From Diphasiastrum complanatum (lineage: Eukaryota > Streptophyta > Lycopodiopsida > Lycopodiales > Lycopodiaceae): a stretch of DNA of 64,000 bases. Positions 1-10,578 of the stretch are shown here, piece by piece. Numbering within the stretch: the stretch's first letter is position 1; each line of letters begins with the position of its first letter. The notes under the pieces were generated by a model. That model was given only the letters and a program-made list of their open reading frames with translations, was not told where the DNA came from and did no database searches. The stretch is from NCBI GenBank assembly GCA_029204225.1, contig CM055092.1, positions 25,761,803-25,825,802 on the forward strand, given 5' to 3'. Both the position numbers and the translations under genes were made by a program.

Positions 1-104
1 AATCAATTTGGAATCCACCATCGGATGAATCTGAGATCAGGATGATCAATAGCATGAAGGATAGCAAATGAGGCACCACACCTTCCCAGATTGGAGCAGC
101 ACGG

Positions 105-590
105 ATGGAGATGCCAAAATACGATGGATCCTCAGATCCCATCCGATTCCTCCAGATCTACGAGCAATCTTGTGAAATCTACGGCGAATGGACGCATGCA
201 GAGAAGCTGATGCTATTCCCTATTTCCTTACTTGCGGTGGCCCAGGATTGGTTTTTCAACCTATCAGAGGAAGAGAAATCCACCTGGGAAGCGGTTAAAG
301 CGGCTCTCATTACGTGCTTTAAACCGACTCCTGCTAAACAAAGTCAAGATGGAAAAACGAGAAAGGTCCGGGATTATATTGAACAGGTCAAACATCTACG
401 ATCCAAATGCAGTGCAGCCCTGACTTCCGATCATGCAGTGATTATGTGGTTCCTAGCCGGATTACCACGAAGCATTAGAAGAGAACTGAAAAGACGGGAG
501 CAGTATGCTACTTTGCAAGAAGCTATGGAAGATGCCATCAAAAAAGTGTGCAAAAAGTACAAAAGGGACCAAGAGTGGATCCTAATCTAA
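105..590 (+). pseudogene. Ty3-gypsy gag fragment
   Basis: This 161-codon open frame encodes a retrotransposon gag (capsid) domain. It begins with the usual KYDGSSDP-RFLQIYE block, has a WFFNL segment near residue 50, a DYIEQVKHLRSKC segment near 90, and a GLPRSIRRELKRR block near 118-130. Gag would form the retroelement particle. No zinc knuckle or protease follows, so it is a fragment. A related gag lies on the minus strand near 60420-61153. The gypsy integrase at 4585-5470, on the same strand, may be the other end of the same element, with the minus-strand copia-like element at about 0.6-3.5 kb inserted between them; that link is inference. Confidence 0.75.
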
Positions 591-609
591 TCCTCAAGAG
601 GGATTGGTT

Positions 610-1378
610 GTCAGATTACTTGATCTATCAACCTACTTCAAATTAAGATCAATCTAGATCAATTCTAGACACAAAATTCTAACAAGAACAATCATTAATT
701 GAAGGTAAGTGTACTTTATGGTTTCACACGTGTGAAACAATGTCTGATTATGGACTCCAACCTGAAAATCAAGTACACATTGATAGAACCTCAAAACAAT
801 CAAAACAAATGTAGACAAATGGAGAGAATCACTCAAAATTGCTTCCAAAACCAAGATTGGTGTCTCACATTGATTATGGCCAAATGTGGCTCTATATATA
901 CAATAAGTGGGAGCTCGTGGTACTGATCATCCCTATGATCTCACATGTGTGAAGGTGCTTTGTCATATGATGATTCATCATGCAAAATTGACACTTGGAC
1001 AAAACCTTCTATTTTGAGCACTTTTTGTCCATTTTCCTTCTATATGGAGATCTACTTGGAAATCTTCTAGAAGTCAAAATTCGCCTACTTCAGCTTATTC
1101 CACACATGTGAGCTGTCCTCTACACATGGGATATGACACCTAACCAAAGGATGTGGCTCATGCAATCAATAGATTGATGCCATGTGTCATATGTCTAGAA
1201 AACTAGTTTTTGGCCTTTTTAGCCACTAGAACTTGAGTTAAATCATATGTACAACCTATATGATTATGGTAGATGACAAGCACACTATTTTCACACGTGG
1301 GAACAGGCTCCACACATGTGTGTTTATCTATATACAAGATTTTTGGCCTCTACCAAGCTTATTTTTGCATTTTTCACA
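610..1378 (-). repeat. 3' LTR of a minus-strand copia-like element
   Basis: The right boundary is inferred from a CA end at 1377-1378 followed by CTCCTC, the complement of a polypurine tract. This is the same arrangement as at 10368/10369 in the better preserved element. The left boundary near 610 is a guess. The segment carries many palindromic CACACGTGTG or CACATGTGTG motifs at about 725, 942, 1101, 1292 and 1311. I did not find a clean second LTR to the right, so the element is incomplete. Confidence 0.45.
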
Positions 1379-1495
1379 CTCCTCAAAAATCTAGCTTGGT
1401 AAATCTAGCTTGATGGAAAACGTGATGATCTTGATTGGTCTTTGCTGGTTCAAAAGGTGTGAAGATCAGCCAATGATCTTGATGTTGATCTAAAA

Positions 1496-2392
1496 TCACC
1501 ATATCCATGATAGTGCTTCTTTGATGTTGACATCTTTGATGAGCTTGAGAGCTTTGCACCAGCCTAGCACCTCCAAAATTGATTCCTTCCAAATTTCATG
1601 TAGATGCTTGACTTTGAGGCTTGCTCCTTCTTCATGTGCATGCTCCTTTATGAGAAAATAAACATTTCTTCTTGATTTATTAGGATCACAAAGATCTAAC
1701 ATCATGTTACCATGATCTAGAGAATTAGACTCATCCAAATTGGCAAGACTATGCATGCTATAATAACAAGGTGTTTGCATCATATCTTCATGCTTGTTTA
1801 CCATGCTAATCTCTGATCCAATGAGGCTAAATACTTCATTGTGGAGATAAGTGTCTTTAGAAGATGATTCACTTACTCTCATAAAGAGTTTACAATTTGC
1901 CTCAATACAAATTTTCAAACTATGAGTGAACAAATCACTTTTGCTCTTGCATGACTCAAGAGCATACATTTGATGAAATAACCATTTGCTTTCTAATTGA
2001 TTTAAAATCAATTTCAACCTTTTAAGAACATCATCTATGTTCTCAAGAGAGACTTCATACTCAACTAGTATGGCTTTATTCCAATTTTGAGATGCAATGA
2101 TCTCACTAAAGCAAATTGATTTATCAAATGACATAAGAGAAATAAGTATGTGATGTATACCACATGAGATATGCTCCTCTTTTCCTTGAAATGTGAGCCA
2201 CATGGACTCAACCATATTTCTTGAGTTTCTTTTTGGAATCACAATTTGAGAAGGTCTCTCCTCCTCAATCCTAGGCACACTTGAACCTTGAGAAGGATTC
2301 TCCACCTCAATCCTTGGCACATTTGAACCTTGAGATGACTCCCTAAGATTCTCTTCATGGTGCTCCTTTTTGATGGAAATCTGAGACTCCAT
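1496..2392 (-). pseudogene. Retroelement-associated ORF, downstream half
   Basis: This 298-codon open frame has no recognisable enzyme domain. It starts with a polar stretch containing an imperfect 14-residue tandem repeat (GSNVPRIEVENPSQ / GSSVPRIEEERPSQ). Next comes a domain (ICFSEIIASQNWNKAILVE ... CKLFMRVSESS ... DTYLHNEVFSLI) that is a diverged copy of one encoded just upstream in the overlapping ORF at 2239-3450. A single frameshift near 2390 separates the two frames, so they were probably one reading frame. It sits between an LTR-like sequence on its left and a zinc-knuckle remnant on its right, inside a copia-like element. Function unknown. Confidence 0.5.
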
Positions 2393-3450
2393 GTCTCATA
2401 ATGATCACAACAACTATGACCACACAATATGCACTTCCTATGATTATCAAAATCACTTATGCTAGAAACATGAGTCCAAAAATCACCACAACTTGGCATG
2501 ATTTTTTCAATATTGAAATCAAAAGGTATTTCCATCTCAATAAGGCTAACTACTTGCTTATGGATATAAGTGTCCACTTTGGATGCTTCACTTATTCTCA
2601 TAAGAAGTTTACAACTTGCCTTTAGGCTTGAAAACATACAATTTTCATCTTTATGAATGAACACATCATTCATGATCTTATTGAAACCAAAAAATCCTAT
2701 ATTATAAAGGTATTTCCATTTCCTTGACTTCATAACTAGTGTAAGCTTACAAGGAAAACATAGTTTGCTATCTTTCAAGGCATCACACTCAACGAGTATT
2801 GCTTTAATCCACCTTTGAGATACAAAAATCTCTTCAAAGCAAAATGGTTCTTCATAAGTTGACATGAGAGCATAAATGAAACTATTTTCATTTTGTGATT
2901 GCTGCTCCTCATTCTTGATTGATTTCTCTTGGATCATAACAATAAGTTTGAGCTTATCTAAAGTTCCAAGCAAAATACTTTCCAAGGACATAAGATAAAT
3001 CCAAGTTACTTTCATGAAAGTGACATCTATCTTTGCATCTTGAACCAAACAATGCACTTCCAAATGAAAAATTTCAAAAGATTTGACATGTGTTGTGATG
3101 GACTCTTTAAGACAAATCTTACAAGTCCTTGTGAGACTCCAAGCCTCATTGACCTTTCCACAAAGGAAACACCTTTCCTTGGACTTGTCCTTCTTGTATT
3201 TGCATTTTGAACTTGAAGCTCCATCCTTCACCTCGGCCCCCTTGCTTTGGTTCTCCTTGGATGGACTAGTCTTCTTTTTGTAGCATCTTGAGAAAAAATA
3301 TCCTCCCTTGCCACAAAGGTTGCACTCAGGATCCTTTCTTTCCTTCAATAGGATGCCATCTATTGATGCCATGTGAATAAAGACCTGTGATATGATTCTA
3401 CAAATGTAATTTGTGACTTTCAAGAGACTAGATTTGAACATCTTCAACAA
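2239..3450 (-). pseudogene. Non-autonomous copia-like ORF with zinc-knuckle remnant
   Basis: This 403-codon open frame is in the position of gag-pol. An internal MASIDGILL matches the start of copia gag in this genome, but nearly all of gag is deleted. It is followed at once by CNLCGKGG-YFFSRC, a CCHC knuckle with the histidine lost, and a second broken knuckle (CFLCGK). The rest is unlike integrase or reverse transcriptase: a domain with EIFVSQRWIKAILVECDAL, CKLLMRISEAS and DTYIHKQVVSLI that recurs in the next ORF. The last 50 or so residues are an out-of-frame reading of the start of ORF 1496-2392. It is probably a dead, non-autonomous retroelement product. Confidence 0.5.
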
Positions 3451-4580
3451 TCTAGAAGGATCTACAAAAGATCTAGCTCACAAACCTAAGAATCAATCTT
3501 CACAGTAATGACTAGTCACTTGGAAACTTTGCTTTGATCACTAAGACAAAAGCACACAATCTTTGAATCAAATCACTAAAGAAATCAGATCCAATCTCCT
3601 ATTGGACTCATCAAATACCAATGACTCTTTCTTTTGAAAGTTGAAATGGATATGAAAAAGATTTGACACCTAGATTTTCCTTTTCACTTGACTAGTTCTC
3701 TCAACACTTGAGATTCTTGAACAAAAGATGGCTTTTGTTTCAAATACATGAAAATCAAACTTAATCACTTATTTTGGACTCACTATTGACCCAAATAATC
3801 TCACACTTGAGATTTTGAATGAATTTGATTTTATTTGACAACAAACTATACCACCAATTTTTTACAAAGCTTAAAAAATTAGACAACTAGAGATTGAAAG
3901 ATCTCAACCATGCATGAATACTCAAATATGGACTCCTCCTCATTCTAGACATCAAATGGGATCACAAATTGACCCTTACACTCTCACAAAGAAAGTTGAA
4001 TAGAACTAATTTGAGTTTCATACATACTATGTCAATTTTTGCTCAACAAATTGAATTCAATCACTCCTATTGGATTCCACCAATTACTCTACCTTTTAAG
4101 ACTTGGAATGAAATTCAAAATCAAAAGTTGTGATTTTTCTCACTAAGATATTGTGCTTCAAAGAGCTAATGCCACTTAGAAAGATTTGATCACATAGGAG
4201 AACACAAATTCTTCACCAATAACAACACAAAATGAGCTTCTAGATCTTGCCCTCTACAAAGGAAGGAACTCTTAGAAAATTGGATCTCTCTCTACACATT
4301 TGTCATAGACACCTTAATAACTCTTTTCAAACCTTACAATCACTCAAACAAATTCAGTAGGGTTGAACAATGTGAGTTGGATCTCAATCTCTTTTCTAGA
4401 ACTCTCAATTGAAGCCAATCTATGTCAAATTTTACAAAAGATTTGCATAGATGCTCTATATGCACTAGAAACTCTCAAAGGTTTCACTTGGAGGACAGAT
4501 CCAAAGATGTTTTCTAGCAAATTGATGCTTCTAAACTTGACCCTATCACTCTTGAACAAATCTAGAGTGATGGTACAGTG
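3451..4580. other. Gene-free AT-rich stretch
   Basis: I see no coding region here. It may contain leader and 5' LTR of the minus-strand element to the left: at about 3610-3622 the complement of a weak tRNA-Met primer-site-like sequence (TTGGTAT-TGATG) is followed by TG. No matching LTR partner was found, so the boundaries are not called. Confidence 0.4.
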
Positions 4581-4584
4581 GATT

Positions 4585-5470
4585 CATGAGACCACCCAGA
4601 TCATTTTGCTTTCACATGGAGGCATGGGTGGAGGTCATTTTGCATCTGACATTACAGTTCGCAAAATCCTACAATAAGGATATTGGTGACTAACAATTCA
4701 TAAAGACACAGAGGAATACTTGAAAAAGTGCGATGTGTGACAAAGGGCAAGAAGACCAACGAGATTGAACTATGATCTACTGCACTCAATCTTAGCCCAA
4801 GCACCATTTGAAAAATGGGGATTGAATTATATTGGTCCAATTCACCCTGCAGCAAGGAGTTCCCAGGCTCGATACATAATCGTAGCCACAGACTACCTCA
4901 CCAAATGGGTCGAAGCCAAGGTAGCACGAGTAGCAGACGCTAGGACCACTACCAAGTCCCTTTATGAAAATATCATTGTGCGCTTCGGGTGCCCGGTGGA
5001 ACTAGTCAGTGATCGCGGAAGCCATTTCATCAACGAGACCATCAAGGTCCTATTGGAGGAATTCTTTGTGATCACAGAACCAGTACGCCTTATTATCCTC
5101 GTGGTAATGGGCAAGCATAATCATCCAATAAGATCCTGTGTAGCGTGCTCACGAAAACAGTTGAAGCTAGCAGATCAGATTGGGAACACAAGTTGCATGC
5201 TACACTGTGGGCATTTAGGATAGCATATAAAGGGAGCACCGATCAAACATTCTTCCAATTGGTATATGATCAGGATGCTATGATGCCAGTAGAGTTTTTA
5301 GTTCCATCATTAAGGATTGCCATCGCGCAACGTCTTAATGAGTCCAAATCTCTACAGCTATGCCACGAAGCTCTGCATAAACTCTGTGAAACACGCTTAG
5401 TAGCTGTGCATGCACTGGCAGCAGAAAAGTATAGACGCAAGGCTTGGCATGATCGCAGATTACAAGAAGT
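4585..5470 (+). pseudogene. Ty3-gypsy integrase fragment
   Basis: Integrase inserts element DNA into the chromosome. The remains start with a zinc-binding remnant (LLSHGGMGGGHFASDITVRKIL, one or more stops after it). The catalytic core follows from about 4795: FEKWGLNYIGPI with the first Asp replaced by Asn, then VATDYLTKWVEAK, then SDRGSHFINETI with the second Asp. Near 5130 the frame shifts into a second open frame with LTKTVEASRSDWE and PVEFLVPSLRIA. The usual region holding the catalytic Glu falls at the frameshift and is degraded. The fragment ends abruptly near 5470, where copia gag sequence on the same strand begins; this is the left edge of composite A. Confidence 0.8.
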
Positions 5471-5877
5471 CAACGCAATGTCAAGAGAAGTCAAATCCCA
5501 TGACCAACAAGAAGCTATTCTGTAGATATTGCAAACAAACCAACCACGAGATCCAAGATTGTCATAGTTGACAAGCCAAGAACAACAAAGGGCAATCGAA
5601 TCAAATGGCAAATGTAGCTTCAGAAGCACCTCAACCCAATCAAGAAGCGGATCAATATACATTCATGACAAGCTGTCATGGTTCCTGGATCCCAGAGCCA
5701 GTCAACACATGACCAGCCATATCAACTGTTTTGAATCCTACACGTTGATTGGAATCTACTCAGTCAAATTTGGACACTAATGTAGGCGCAGATGAAGCCG
5801 ATCAGGCCGAGCAAAGCTATTGCTTCATACCGACGATCAATCCTCCTTCGAAATACAGACTGACACTATAGATTTGA
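5471..5877 (+). pseudogene. Copia gag C-terminus and protease start (composite A)
   Basis: Broken frames encode a CCHC zinc knuckle (FCRYCK-TNH-IQDC, with H and C recognisable), a Gln/Asn-rich linker, then the start of an aspartic protease with WFLD-RASQHMT, in which the catalytic DSG/DTG motif is altered to D-RAS. The same segment, better preserved, is at 28722-29165 in composite B. Coding similarity runs up to the TG at 5878, where a minus-strand LTR begins, so the LTR element appears inserted in or joined to this gene. Confidence 0.65.
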
Positions 5878-6347
5878 TGTAAAAACTCTATAAGCAGTAG
5901 ATAATGTTAATCAACTAAGATTGAGAAATAGTGAAAAAATAATCTACTAATAGCAGGCACCATAGAATCATTCACAGATTATACACGCGATGAGCAAATT
6001 CTTGCAATTCTTCTATATTATCAGAATCGCGTTTATAATAACAAAAACTTTTGGGCACTGTCTATTTCCTAGATCAGCATGTCTGTGCAAGAGAGAATTT
6101 CTCTCTCATGAGTAAAATTAGCTACTGCTAATTTGTATGTCTGAAGTGTGACAATGTGTGTTTGCTATTGCATGACTAACACTCATCCACTACCTCTTCT
6201 GTATCCGATCTCCAATATATACTAGGTTGGGTCTGATTACAAGATTTGATTAGCTAAGCATTACAAGATAGTTTAAACTAGAAACACTAGCTAACTATGT
6301 CTTGCTACTTTGCTTAACTACATGGGCTTAACGGCTGAGTTGTGACA
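5878..6347 (-). repeat. Copia LTR in composite A
   Basis: The boundaries TG at 5878 and CA at 6346-6347 give a 470-bp unit. It has a nearly full-length partner at 29166-29634 in composite B. Read on the minus strand it contains a TATA-like AGTATATATTGG followed by typical untranslated LTR sequence. The minus-strand RNase H fragment to its right points to a 3' LTR, but there is no good polypurine tract next to it, so the assignment is tentative. Confidence 0.5.
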
Positions 6348-6871
6348 TTCAAATTGTCATGCTCATCGAGCCTTGATCTCAATGTCAACATACACAAGTT
6401 TTCACATTTTTTGTCGAGTACTTCGGGCTTCAGCCTTCGAGGACTTCGTGAGTGACTGCAGTCTTCTTTGTTGCAATTGTTGTGGTTTGCCTTCGTTGCC
6501 TTTGGGACTTCTTCCTTCAGGAGTTTGGCCTTTGGCCTTTGTTGCCTTTGCTTGTTGACCGTATGCTAGTTCCTTGTGGTTTTCTGGCCGTTTCTCTGGC
6601 TTCGTTGGTCTTTGCAACTTTGACCCTATGGTGCACTTCCATTGAAGCCATTTGCATAACTTAGCCGTTGCCTGGGGTGGCCTTCTTTGAAACCATTGGC
6701 ATTGTGGTTGCAGGCGATTGCGATTTCTGCCTATGGGAAGTTCTCGTGTATTTGTGTAGATAGTGGCTCACAAGCTAGCAAAGATTTGTGGGTAGAAACT
6801 TCATGTTTCTTCAACTTCATGGTAGTCTTATGGTTCCCAAACTAGTCCGCTGCCTTTCAAACATTGCTTAC
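6348..6871 (-). other. Spacer between LTR and RNase H, with a short open frame
   Basis: On the minus strand a 71-codon frame at 6402-6617 is rich in Lys, Gln, Gly and Pro (AKGQTPEGRSPKGNEGKP) and built on repeated CCTTTGG/CCTTCG-type DNA motifs. The corresponding stretch in composite B (about 29640-30170) keeps the same reading but with interruptions. It lies after the RNase H end and before the LTR, where copia elements normally have little coding sequence. I do not recognise the product and doubt it is real. Confidence 0.3.
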
Positions 6872-7795
6872 CTAAGGGCCTAGTGAAGATATCACCATCA
6901 TCTTGGTTGGCACAAAAATGGTCTGCAACTCGTTTCTCTCAACCAGATCTCTAATCAAGTGATACTTGATAGGAATGTGTTCCGTTCTTAAGTGAAACAC
7001 AAAATCCTTTGTTAGATGTATTGCAGATGTATTGTCCATGTGTAGGATTATTGGTTCATTGATGCTTTCTCCCAAACCATCTAGAAATTGTCTGAGCCAT
7101 GTCAGCTCATTAGCCATTTTGGCTGCAGCAACATATTCTATCCCGCAGGATGATTGGGCAATTATTGTCTACTTTATATTGATCCAAATAACAGCTGCAT
7201 TGGTTGTTATTGTGCGTCCTCCTGAGACGCTTTTGGAATAATCTTTGATTGATGACCAACTTGCATCACTATAGGACTCTGTTTGGAGTCTTGCATCTCG
7301 AGAATAGCAAAGTCCATAGTCCTTTGTGCTCTGCATGTACTATATAATTCTCTTTGTAATCTTCCTATGTGCCAGTCCTAAATTTATGTAAAATTGGCTC
7401 AATCTGAACATTGCATAAGCAATGTTCAGCCTTGTATTATCTGCCAAGTACATCAAAGTACCAATAAGCCTCCATGAGAGTCTTGTTCTTCCTCTCAACA
7501 ACACCATTATGTTGTGGTGTGTAGGTTGTTGTCTTCTTGTGAAGGATTTCTTGGTTGTTGCAAAAAATAGCAAATCGGTTGGAGATGTATTCTCCTCCTC
7601 TTTCGGTTCTGATCTATTTGACTTTCTTTTTTGTCCACTTTTCAGCCCAGTTTACATACTCTACAAACTTATTGAGACCTTCAGACTTGTTGTGGATGAA
7701 GTGGACAACAACAAACTTATTGAAGTCATCAGTGAAGGTGATATAATATCGCGATCCTCTTACAAAGAGCACTCCAACTCGGTAGCAGGCAGATT
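6872..7795 (-). pseudogene. Internally deleted copia integrase-RNase H (composite A)
   Basis: Read right to left on the minus strand: integrase core remnants (TPQHN-like and altered ERK motifs), then an abrupt jump into the C-terminal part of reverse transcriptase (GTLMYLADNTRLNIAYAMF), then RNase H (MANELTWLRQFLDGLGE, HMDNTSAIHLTKD) ending near the IFTKPL-type motif. The whole catalytic core of reverse transcriptase is missing, so the element could not copy itself. Composite B has the same deletion at 30220-31083. The closest complete relative in the window is the plus-strand copy at 52.5-54.8 kb. Confidence 0.75.
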
Positions 7796-7999
7796 TTCAT
7801 GAGCCAACAGAGATAGATTACCAATGTGTTGAAGAAATATGGGATGGCCGAGTGCAAACCAAGCCACTTCCCACTTGACCCTAGTTTGAAGCTATCAAAG
7901 TAGAAATGTCCAAAATCCGAGCCCAAGAAGGAGGAAATGAAGAAGTATCCATTTCACTCCATAATTGGTTCATTGATGTATGCTATGCTCCATTAAGGG
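7790..7999 (+). pseudogene. Copia reverse transcriptase fragment, truncated
   Basis: Plus-strand remnant of the C-terminal reverse transcriptase region (sequence equivalent to YLTNVLKKYEMAKCKPSHFPLDPS, then HSIIGSLMYAML). In composite B the same fragment (31083-31496) begins about 190 bp earlier and includes the YVDD active site. Here that part has been lost. It abuts the minus-strand integrase fragment. Confidence 0.65.
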
Positions 8000-8529
8000 A
8001 GTTTTGAGCTCCAAAAGAACCCCTTAAGAATTCGTGCAAGATGTAGTTTATACTATTAAAATATTATAGCACTAATACTTTTGACTTGCCATAACTTTTT
8101 AATCGTAGCTCAAAAGTATGTCATCTAACATATCATTGGAAAGGCCTTGTTGAGCGCTTTCCAATGCACCAAACTCCGCTAAATTTGGACTTACCAATAA
8201 AATGTTATGCCATTTTTAGTATGGAATCAAAATGTGGACTCAAAAAGTTATGTTACGTAGATTTCAAATTTGAGTGTTTTGATTGGTCCATGTGTAAGAG
8301 AAAATTGAGAAAAAATATAAAAAGAATCTATACAAAGGGTCTTTTTTGGATTTAGAGTTCCTCTAATGTGCTGTGTCTTTGAATTAAATAGGTTGATTTG
8401 ATTTGATCTTTGAATTATTGATACGAACTGGAATCAAGCTTCAAAACTTCAAAGATCTGGATTCAACATCACATAGAAATGTCACCACAATATAGGCAAA
8501 GAATGAATATTTACGAAAGATTCAATTCT
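8000..8529. other. Non-coding spacer of composite A
   Basis: AT-rich sequence shared with 31490-32019 in composite B. It includes a weak inverted GGAAAGGCCTTGTTGAGCGC / GCGCTTTCC motif near 8138-8165. The 63-codon frame at 8164-8355 is repeated in B, but it has no recognisable content and I do not call it a gene. Confidence 0.4.
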
Positions 8530-9460
8530 TCATGTAGTTTTTGGGCTAACAAAGTTATTTACAAACTTATAATACAAAGAGGGGTCATATCCACTAAGAA
8601 AAAATCCGAGTGATATGAGATAGGAGTTGAGCCTTGCATACCAAGACCTTGGTGCTTGTTTTAGTCCATAGAGACTTTTGAACAAAAGACAAACTTTTGA
8701 TTCTTTACCTTCTTTCACAAATCCAAGTGGTTGCTCCATGTAAATCTCCTCCTCAAGATAACCATTGAGAAAGGCATTAGAAACATCAAACTGAAACATC
8801 CTCCAATTGTGATAACATGCAAGAGATATGAGTATTCTGATTGTTACCATTTTCGCAACTGGTGCAAAGGTGTCTTCATAGTCAAGACCTTTGATTTGAG
8901 AGTAGCCTTTGGCACAAAGTCTTGCTTTATATTTGTTGATAGATCCATCATTATTATACTTGATTTTGAAAACCCACTTACATCCAATCACATGCATGTT
9001 GTTTGGTGGCTTCACAAGCTCCCATGTGTTGTTTGACATCAAGGCTTCAAACTCTTGGGCCATTGCTTCAACCCACATCTTGGATTGAAGTGCTTCTTGG
9101 ACATCTTTAGGCTCTTCATCTGATGTGAAGAGAGCAGGATAGGAAGTTTCACCTTCCACTTGCCTTCCTTCCACATCATATGTGAGCCTTCTTGGCTCAG
9201 ATCTTTCTCTTGTAGATCTTCTTGGTGTAGGTGCTTGAAGTTGCTCCTCCTCAAGCCTCGGCCTCACCACTTCTTGAGCAGCATCAAGATTGATGATTGT
9301 AGATCTTGCATGATACTCCTTGATCTGTGCTTCATCCAAGTTAAACTTCTAATCTTCATGAAAGATCACATCTCTACTTACAACATTCTTGTTAGTAGAG
9401 GGAAGATATGCTTTGTATGCCTTTTTAGTAGATGCATATCCTACAAAAATATTGTCAAGA
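8530..9460 (-). pseudogene. Copia integrase tail and reverse transcriptase N-half (composite A)
   Basis: A 269-codon open frame (8530-9339) preceded in the same orientation by integrase C-terminal sequence (VSRDVIFHE-type motif near 9350). It contains the Thr/Arg-rich linker, then reverse transcriptase from WVEAMAQEFEAL through WVFKIKYNNDGSINKYKARL, KGYSQIKGLDYEDTFAPVAK, QFDVSNAFLNGYLEEEIYME and LYGLKQAPRSWY. It stops before the YVDD motif, so the enzyme is incomplete although this part has no internal stop. By my count the B copy (32020-32829) differs at 10 of 269 residues. Confidence 0.85.
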
Positions 9461-9669
9461 GAAGTATGCTAATTCTATTCTAGAGAGATTTCATATGGTA
9501 GATGCAAAAGCTATTGATACACCTATGGAGTCTCATGTAAAGCTAACTATAAGAGGTAATGAAAGATCCTTCAAGGACATTACTCTCTATAGGAAGCTAT
9601 TTGGTTCACTCATCTATCTAGCCATTACTAGACTAGATCTAAGCTATTGTGTTGAAAGATTGAGTAAGT
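9461..9669 (+). pseudogene. Copia reverse transcriptase C-terminal fragment
   Basis: Plus-strand fragment with LERFHMVDAKAIDTPM, RGNERSFKDI, YRKLFGSLIYLAITRLDLSY and VERLSK, the thumb/connection part of copia reverse transcriptase. It lies head to head with the minus-strand N-half at 8530-9460. Its last five bases, TAAGT (9665-9669), are the left copy of the target-site duplication of the next element. The B copy is at about 32950-33147. Confidence 0.75.
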
Positions 9670-10368
9670 TGTGAAAGTACTGTACTTTAGGACCATAAAT
9701 GGATCTACAAAAGATCCACAAGAGTGATTGGATGCTTGCTTAACAATCTATCAAAAAACTAGACACAAAAAAGTTGATCTAGATTGGCAATTTGACAAAC
9801 AACAAGCATTAACAATCAAAAGCATTGATAAACATTGAAATCTGAGCCCACACGTGTGTACTACAGGCTGTAGTACGGCCTTCAGCCTGAGAAACAAGTA
9901 GAAATTGATTTCGTTTCATTTGGATCACAAAAACTCAATGTACATAGTGAACTAGCTTGAGATTGCCAATGAGCTCCAAAAATTTTCTATCTTCTCACTA
10001 TGGAGAGAGGGAATACATAGCAAATTCGACTTCCTTCTTGAAGTTAGGTGGTTCCAGCATGTAATAAGGAAGTTAACTCACTCTCCTTGACCTATAATGA
10101 AACCCTAGTCTATTTCCTAGAGTTATGCTTGGTAGGTAGCTAGTTGGTCAAATTTTCACCTTAAACTTAGGTGTAGGTCCTATAAAGTAGGGATGACCAC
10201 CAAATAGACATGACGAACTCTCTTGACTTGACCTAACCTACATTAGGATGGGTTTCCCATGTAGCATCATGGCCTCACATGTGTGGGACCCACTTGTGTA
10301 CACAATTTACACTATTCTACATGGTTTTTGATCAAGCTAGATTTGCCAATTTTTGGCAATTCTTCACA
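9670..10368 (-). repeat. 3' LTR (complete, 699 bp)
   Basis: Starts TGTGAAAG at 9670 and ends CTTCACA at 10368. The next bases, CTCCTCCTC, are the complement of a GAGGAGGAG polypurine tract. The flank on the left is TAAGT (9665-9669), the target-site duplication. It contains CACACGTGTG near 9851 and CACATGTGTG near 10276, and a possible cap-proximal region near 10190. Its last 150 bp are identical to the reverse complement of 41414-41563. Confidence 0.9.
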
Positions 10369-10377
10369 CTCCTCCTC
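10369..10377 (-). other. Polypurine tract
   Basis: GAGGAGGAG on the minus strand directly precedes the LTR start TGTGAAG. This is the expected plus-strand primer position for reverse transcription. Confidence 0.75.
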
Positions 10378-10578
10378 AAATTTAGCTTGATCTATTTATA
10401 ACTCTCTTGATAGATCAATGAAAGCTTTTAGAAGTGTCTAAAAAATCCAGCTACAAAGAAGGAACTTTTGAGACTCCAATAGAGAATGATGTCCATGAAG
10501 GATCTTTCACCACCTCTTAGAGGATCCCTTACAAGATGTTCCATAATTGTGTCTATATACATGTAGCACACTTCAAAA

